From Paroceanicella profunda (GTDB lineage Bacteria > Pseudomonadota > Alphaproteobacteria > Rhodobacterales > Rhodobacteraceae): a stretch of 64,000 bases of DNA. Location: positions 1,052,001 to 1,116,000 of the forward strand of contig NZ_CP040818.1 in NCBI RefSeq assembly GCF_005887635.2, in the 5' to 3' direction. Below the pieces are notes generated by a model. It did no database searches and was not told the origin of the DNA. It saw nothing but the letters and a program-made list of their open reading frames with translations. The stretch's first letter is position 1; every line of letters starts with the position of its first letter. Shown in pieces: positions 59,015 to 64,000 of this stretch. Made by a program: the position numbers and the translations under genes.

Positions 59015-61414
59015 TCAGAGTTCGTCTTCCTCGATCGGCATGTCCGGGCCGCTGGGGGTCGGCTTGTCGGGGGATTTCGACGGCTCGGCCCTGGCCTCGA
59101 TCACGTTCGGCGCGGCCATTTCCTTCAGGCGCACGTTGGCGGCGGGGGCACGGCCTTCCTTGTCCTCGCCGAAGTAGATCGTCTGGTGCGGGAACGGGAT
59201 CTCGATGCCGCGCTCGTCGAAGATCCGCTTCAGGATCTCGTTGTAGGCCCGGCCCAGGCCCCATTGCTTGCCCGGTCGGGTGACGATGCGGCCGCGCACC
59301 ATGATGGCGCTGTCGCCGAAGGCGGTGAGGCCGTGCCACTCCAGCTCGCCGATGATCTGCGGCCCGTGCTCGGGGTCCTTCTTAAGCTCCTCGAACCCGT
59401 CCAGCATGGCCTGCTTGGCGTCCGCCACGCTCTCGCGATAGGCGATGCCCATCTCGCACACATAGGCGGAGAAGCCGCGCATGTAGTTCGACACCATGTC
59501 CACCGAGGAGAAGGGGATGATGTGGAACACCCCGTTCAGGTCGCGCAGCGACACCGAGCGGATGGTGAGCCGCTCCACCGAGCCGGTGGTGCCGCCCACG
59601 GTGACCACGTCGCCCACGTTGATGGCGCTCTCGAACTGGATGAAGATGCCGGTGATGATGTCCTGCACCAGCTTCTGCGCGCCGAAGCCGATGGCGAGGC
59701 CCAGCACGCCGGCCGAGGCGATGAGCGGCGCGATGTCCACCCCGATCTCGGAGAGCACGAACATGAGCGTGATCACCACGATGGCGATGGTGGCGGCGTT
59801 GCGCAGCAGGGTGAGCAGGGTCTGCTCCCGCGCGGTGGCCGGGCGGCCGAACTCCGGGTTCAGCCGGTAGTCGATCCAGGAGTTCATCGCCAGCCAGATC
59901 AGGAAGGAGACGGTGAGCATCACCAGCGCGCTGATCACCGTGCCGGTGAGCCGGACGCCCGTGTCGCTGTCGAACCAGGCGGCGAGGTCGAACACGCCCA
60001 CCGCCTGCAGCGCGATGCCGATCACCAGCAGCACGATGAGGGTGCGCAGCACGAAGAGCATCTTCGGCACGAAGCTGTTCAGGCGCCGCTCCAGCAGCGG
60101 CAGGCGCGAGGTCACCGTGTCCGGCAACACCACGCCGCGCACCATGGCCCGGGTGATCGCGTCGGATATGATCATCCCCACCGCGGCCACCAGCAGCACC
60201 TTGGCCACGCCCCAGAGCACCGGGAACAGCAGCCGGTCCGGCTGGACCATGATGACGAAGAACATCACCACGATGGCGATCAGCACCGGCACGTGCCAGT
60301 TGCGCGCGATGAAGCGGCGGATGGTGCCGCGCGAGCCGCGGTGGCCCTCGGCCACCAGCCAGTTGCCGAAGCGGCGGCGGTTGGCCAGCACCATCCAGAT
60401 CAGCAGGATCACCGTGACCAGCAGCACCACGCCGGAAACGGCGCGCCCGCCGGCGTAGGAGACATTGCTGCGGGCGATCGGCAGCAGCAGGAGCTGGCCG
60501 TAGCCCAGCACCGAGATGATCACCGCGAACCAGCGCGACAGGTAGCGCGCCACCGGGTCGGAGATGTTCACCGGCCGCAGCTGGCCCGAGGTCGGCGAGA
60601 GCACCGCGCGCATCACCACCTTCACCATCTCGATGGCGAGGAAGGCGTTGAGATAGAGCGACTGCGCGAGGCTGATGGAGCCCTGCTGCCCGGTGAGCAG
60701 CAGCGCCACCGCGTATCCCGCCGCCCAGGCGAGCGCGACGACCAGCGCGTCGACCAGCACCGAGGCCAGCAGGTAGGCCCATTTCTGGAACGCCGAATGC
60801 GTCGCGCGCCGGCCCATGCCGCGGTAGAGCCCGCGCGCCAGCCAGCGCAGCACGAGGAACACCACCACGGTGGAGACGATGGTGTAGGCCAGCTCGGAGA
60901 GCGCCTGGAGCAGCGCGCTCACCTCATCGGCGTTCAGGGCGGAGAAGATCCTGCCGGTTGCCTGCACCCGCTCACCGACGGTCACGGCGCTGGCGGCGAT
61001 GTCCTCGGCCGCGGAGCGGGTGAACTCGGCGAAATCGCGCACGAGGGTGGGGCCGGAGTCGGAGGCCGTCTTCGCCTCCGGCGCCCCGGCGGCCCCGGTG
61101 TCCGCGGCCGCGCCGTTCCCCGCCGGTGCGGAGGCGGAGGACGCGGAATCCGTCCCGTCCGCCTCCGCGATGCGCTGCAGCTCGGAGATCAGCGCGGTGC
61201 GCGCGCTCTCGTCCTGAAGGATGGTGACCAGCGCGCCGGCCTGCTTGCGGGCATCCGCCGTGGTACCCGCCGCGCCGCTCCCCTGCTCTGTCGCCGGACC
61301 TGCGCTTCCCGGGGTGTCCTGCGCCATGGCCGGGGCCTGGAGCATCAGGAACAGGGCGGCAATGCCCGTGATCAGGGCTGCAAGCAGCCCCCGCGGCAGA
61401 TGTGTCTGGGTCAA
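59015..61414 (-). CDS. Large MscS-family mechanosensitive channel
   Basis: 799 residues. Signal peptide (to about 32, AMAQD), a periplasmic Ala/Ser/Glu-rich region with helices (about 40-165), about 10 hydrophobic segments, then the conserved MscS pore and beta domain: the VLGLAIGFGAQKLVQDIITGIFIQFE segment and GDVVTVGGTTGSVERLTIRSVSLRDLNG. The C-terminus is long and hydrophilic. It resembles the YbiO/YjeP-sized members rather than small MscS. Function: osmotic safety valve in the inner membrane. Confidence 0.92.
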   Translation of the reverse strand: MTQTHLPRGLLAALITGIAALFLMLQAPAMAQDTPGSAGPATEQGSGAAGTTADARKQAGALVTILQDESARTALISELQRIAEADGTDSASSASAPAGNGAAADTGAAGAPEAKTASDSGPTLVRDFAEFTRSAAEDIAASAVTVGERVQATGRIFSALNADEVSALLQALSELAYTIVSTVVVFLVLRWLARGLYRGMGRRATHSAFQKWAYLLASVLVDALVVALAWAAGYAVALLLTGQQGSISLAQSLYLNAFLAIEMVKVVMRAVLSPTSGQLRPVNISDPVARYLSRWFAVIISVLGYGQLLLLPIARSNVSYAGGRAVSGVVLLVTVILLIWMVLANRRRFGNWLVAEGHRGSRGTIRRFIARNWHVPVLIAIVVMFFVIMVQPDRLLFPVLWGVAKVLLVAAVGMIISDAITRAMVRGVVLPDTVTSRLPLLERRLNSFVPKMLFVLRTLIVLLVIGIALQAVGVFDLAAWFDSDTGVRLTGTVISALVMLTVSFLIWLAMNSWIDYRLNPEFGRPATAREQTLLTLLRNAATIAIVVITLMFVLSEIGVDIAPLIASAGVLGLAIGFGAQKLVQDIITGIFIQFESAINVGDVVTVGGTTGSVERLTIRSVSLRDLNGVFHIIPFSSVDMVSNYMRGFSAYVCEMGIAYRESVADAKQAMLDGFEELKKDPEHGPQIIGELEWHGLTAFGDSAIMVRGRIVTRPGKQWGLGRAYNEILKRIFDERGIEIPFPHQTIYFGEDKEGRAPAANVRLKEMAAPNVIEARAEPSKSPDKPTPSGPDMPIEEDEL

Positions 61415-61529
61415 AACTGTCCTCGTCGGTCTCTTGTCCGGCTCGTTGTCGCGGCGCTCCTACTTCAGCCAAACTAGCGGCCATCCCTCCGGAGGCAACC
61501 GTTCGCGCCCCTTTTGGCGCCCCCTCCGG

Positions 61530-62702
61530 TCAGGCCACGCGCCGCCCCGCGCGCCAGGCGGCGCGCAGGTGGGTGCGCCCGCGCGTGCGCGCAACGTGGA
61601 GGAGGTCGGCCCGCAGGCCGGGCTCCAGCCGCCCGCGGTCCGTCAGCCCGGCGGCCCGCGCCGGGGCTTCCGAGACCATGCGCACCGTCTCCGGCAGGCC
61701 CTGCGGCAGGGCCGGGTCCGCCGCGATGGCGAAGGCCGCGTCGATCAGCGCGCGCGGCACGTAATCGGAGGCGAGAATGTCCACCAGCCCCGCCTCCAGC
61801 AGCTCGCGCACCGCGACATTGCCGCTCTGCGACCCGCCCCGGAGGTAGTTCGGCGCGCCGGCGACGATGGCGAGGCCCGCGGCCCGCGCCGCCTCCGCCG
61901 CCGCCCGGGTGGTGGGGAATTCCGACACCGCGACACCCTCGGCCACCGCCATGGCCACATGGGCGGGGCTGGCATCGTCATGGCTCAGCATCGGCAGGCC
62001 GTGTGCCCGGGCCAGGGCCACCACCTCGGCGCGCACCCGGCCGCCCTCGCGCGCCGAGCGCTCCAGGAGCGCGTCGGTCAGCTCGCGGCTCCGCTCCAGG
62101 GTGATCTGCAGGTCGCGGGCCATGCCGGTCACCCAGTCCGCGATATCGGTCACCTGCCGGTCGCCCGGGGTGTGGTCCATCACCGAGACGATCTGCGCCC
62201 GGTCGATGACCGAGGCGGCCAGCGCGGGGGTTGCCGGGTCGGTCACCTCGCAGCGCAGGTGCAGCAGGTGCTCGGCGCGGAACAGGCCCAGCGCCCGGCC
62301 CTCCTCCAGCGCGGCGACCAGATCGGCGAGGATCTCCCGCCGCTCCGGCCGGTGCTGGGCCGCGCCCACGGGCAGGCTGTCGAACACCGTGGTGATGCCG
62401 GAGCCGATCACCTGCGCATCATGGGCGAGGAAGGCGTTCAGCATGTCCCAGCGCACGGTGCTGCGCGGGAAGACGTGCTTCTCCACGTGGTCGGTGTGGA
62501 TGTCGACCAGCCCGGGCAGGAGAAACGCCCCGCCCATGTCACGCCCCGGGCTGCGGGTGAGCCCGGCGATGCGGCCGTGCTCGATGCGCAGGCCCCCCTC
62601 CAGCACCCGGTCCGGCAGCACCAGCATGGCGTTGGAGAGGGTGAAACAGGCGGCGTCATCGCCGGTGTCGGGCTGGGGGGCGGGCGTGTCGAGCGGGGTC
62701 AT
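61530..62702 (-). CDS. phnM: Alpha-D-ribose 1-methylphosphonate 5-triphosphate diphosphatase
   Basis: 390-residue amidohydrolase-fold PhnM, the C-P lyase pathway enzyme that releases pyrophosphate from ribose 1-methylphosphonate 5-triphosphate. Metal motif DIHTDHVEKH (His69, His72, His76), FRAEHLLHLRCEVT and SHDDASPAHVAMA are PhnM hallmarks. Start ATG at 62700-62702; the open frame extends further upstream but Pro/Arg-rich. No other phn gene is visible here, so the C-P lyase operon must be elsewhere or the gene is displaced. Confidence 0.92.
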   Translation of the reverse strand: MTPLDTPAPQPDTGDDAACFTLSNAMLVLPDRVLEGGLRIEHGRIAGLTRSPGRDMGGAFLLPGLVDIHTDHVEKHVFPRSTVRWDMLNAFLAHDAQVIGSGITTVFDSLPVGAAQHRPERREILADLVAALEEGRALGLFRAEHLLHLRCEVTDPATPALAASVIDRAQIVSVMDHTPGDRQVTDIADWVTGMARDLQITLERSRELTDALLERSAREGGRVRAEVVALARAHGLPMLSHDDASPAHVAMAVAEGVAVSEFPTTRAAAEAARAAGLAIVAGAPNYLRGGSQSGNVAVRELLEAGLVDILASDYVPRALIDAAFAIAADPALPQGLPETVRMVSEAPARAAGLTDRGRLEPGLRADLLHVARTRGRTHLRAAWRAGRRVA

Positions 62703-63370
62703 GCGGGGCGGTCTCCGGTCTGGGGCCAGGTCAGGATAGGGGCGCGGAGCGCGGGAGCAAGCTCCGCCGGCCCGGGGCCCCGCCATGCGACATCGCGGCA
62801 ACCCCCTCACGACGGCCGGGTGACAGTTTCATGACACGCCCGGGCGTGAGGCAGGGGCGCGCGCGCCATATCCGGTGCAGCCACGCCGGCCCCCCCCCCG
62901 GAAGGGCGTGCCGGCGCCACCTGCCCGGCTGCGCCACGCTCTCGTGCAAGTGTCGTCCCGCCGTCCGCGGTGCCCGGAGCCCCCCTGGGGCAGCAGCACG
63001 CGCGCGGAAGCCGGCCCGGAGGTCATGCCACCTGTCCCCTCACCGGAGCTACGCTCGCCTGGCAGCGTCACTCGCAGCGGACACCGGTCCGGAGGTCATG
63101 CAACCTGCATCGTCACCGGAGCCACGCTCACGGCACCGCGCCGCCCGCAGCGCGCCGCGTCTCCCCGGGCCACAGGCCCCTCGACCGCTCCCCGGAGGCA
63201 GCCCGGCCGCCCCGGGGCGTGGAGTATCTGCACATCCGAAGGCACCCCCGGCAGCGCCCCTCTCCAGCTCGCAGGCTCTCGCACGGAGCGGAACGGGATC
63301 GAAGCGGCGGGCGAGGGCCGCCCGGCGAATCCCCTGAAGGGCGCCGGGCGTGCCGCCACGCGCGCGGGGA
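62703..63370. repeat. Gap of 0.67 kb with an imperfect 73-bp direct repeat
   Basis: Bases from about 63017 and from about 63090 share CGGAGGTCATGC, ACCTG, TCACCGGAGC and ACGCTC in the same order at a 73-base offset. No credible gene in the remainder of the gap between phnM and tonB. Confidence 0.5.
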
Positions 63371-64000
63371 TCAGCGGCGGAACATCATCGGGATGGTGAA
63401 GGAGAAGCTGGCGCCCTCCAGCCCGTCCGGCGCCCGCGGGAAGGTGCCGACCCGGCGGATGGCGTCCAGCGCGGCCTCGTCGAGCGCGCTCACGCCCGAA
63501 CCCTTGCGGACGCTGGCCGAGATGACCGCCCCACCGCGCGCCACGGTGAGGGCGACATTCACCACGCCCTCCGCCCCGCGGGCCGAGCGCGGGTGGCGCT
63601 GGTTCCGGGCGATGGAGGAGCGCACCGCCGCCGCGTATTGCGCGCGCAGCGAGGCGATCCGGTCGCGCTCTGCGGCGGAGACGGTGACGGCATCGGTGCC
63701 GCGGGCCCGCTGGTTGGTCTCGCCCTGCCCGGCCACCGAGGGCGCCGCGGCGCTGCCGGTGCGCGCGGTGGCGGTGGGCCGGACCTGCTGCTGGGGCGCG
63801 GGCTTGCGCACCGCCTTGGGCGCGGTCCGCTCTGGGCGCTGCGGCGGGGCCTCGGCCACCTGCGGCGCAACGGCGCTTTGCGGCGGCGCGGCGGTGTCCG
63901 GCGCCTCGAAGACCGGCTCCGGCGGGGTCGGCGCATCGGGGCGGCGCGGCTGGTCGGGGCGCGGCGCGACGGGCGTGGCCTCCGACAGGGCCACGTCCGG
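63371..64000 (-). CDS. tonB: TonB-family energy transducer, N-terminus beyond the window
   Basis: At least 207 residues visible, reading in from the right edge. The proline-rich N-terminal part (about 1-90) would span the periplasm; the C-terminal about 90 residues have the TonB C-terminal fold: SIARNQRHPRSARGAEGVVNVALTVARGGAVISASVRKGSGVSALDEAALDAIRR. It transmits proton-motive energy to TonB-dependent receptors such as the heme receptor at 52.8 kb, though pairing is inferred. The GTG at 63992-63994 is unlikely to be the real start because the frame continues. Confidence 0.8.
   Translation of the reverse strand, partial: PDVALSEATPVAPRPDQPRRPDAPTPPEPVFEAPDTAAPPQSAVAPQVAEAPPQRPERTAPKAVRKPAPQQQVRPTATARTGSAAAPSVAGQGETNQRARGTDAVTVSAAERDRIASLRAQYAAAVRSSIARNQRHPRSARGAEGVVNVALTVARGGAVISASVRKGSGVSALDEAALDAIRRVGTFPRAPDGLEGASFSFTIPMMFRR

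Overview
The window is about 64 kb of very GC-rich DNA with dense, tightly packed operons (many ATGA or TGATG start/stop overlaps). The gene content (aerobic-type CobN, CobO, several TRAP and TTT transporters, GntR/FCD regulators, HyuAB, GbcAB, PhnM) fits an alphaproteobacterium, most likely Rhodobacterales. I see no rRNA, tRNA, transposase, phage gene or CRISPR array. Both ends cut through genes: cobN on the left and a TonB-like gene on the right.

Layout. 0-5.8 kb: cobalamin genes, the 3' part of cobN and then GFA protein, GNAT and cobO in one overlapping operon. 6.6-10.4 kb (minus): VOC protein, SDR, DHDPS-like aldolase, D-amino-acid-aminotransferase-like enzyme and pxpA. 10.6-20 kb (plus, divergent): TRAP transporter, pxpBC, two GntR/FCD regulators, a 2-hydroxyacid dehydrogenase, an M20 amidohydrolase and a creatinase-like M24 protein. 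21.1-28.9 kb (minus): amino-acid ABC importer, N-carbamoyl-D-amino-acid hydrolase, hydantoinase, racemase and LysR. 29.3-30.7 kb: a glutamine-synthetase-like enzyme. 31.3-41 kb: LysR, a divergent DadA-like oxidase, HyuAB and a tctCBA tricarboxylate-type transporter. 41-47 kb: IclR, a divergent TRAP transporter, a phthalate-dioxygenase-type Rieske oxygenase and a third GntR. 47.4-55 kb (minus): iron/heme uptake. 55.7-58 kb: gbcAB-type glycine betaine demethylase. 58.4-64 kb: a small unknown protein, a large MscS channel, phnM and partial tonB.

From 7 to 41 kb the genes read as a catabolic island for cyclic amides and the amino acids released from them. It has 5-oxoprolinase PxpABC, hydantoinase plus racemase plus D-carbamoylase, ATP-dependent HyuAB, a D-amino acid oxidase/dehydrogenase and a D-aminotransferase. 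Three separate importers and several local regulators accompany these enzymes. The physiological substrates are inferred, not shown.

The most unusual locus is at 50.8-55 kb. A TonB-dependent receptor with heme-receptor motifs is followed by two tandem genes for proteins that appear to join a HasA-type hemophore domain to an RTX calcium-binding tail. The HasA heme-ligand Tyr/His pair appears to be kept. This suggests type-I-secreted hemophores of a modified architecture.

A second theme is sequence instability. There are perfect or near-perfect tandem arrays (9 bp x4, 7 bp x25, 17 bp x10.8, 23 bp x7.7, 35 bp x4) at gene ends, low-complexity expansions inside hyuA and a lysR, and a dispersed element with 16-bp inverted ends present twice.
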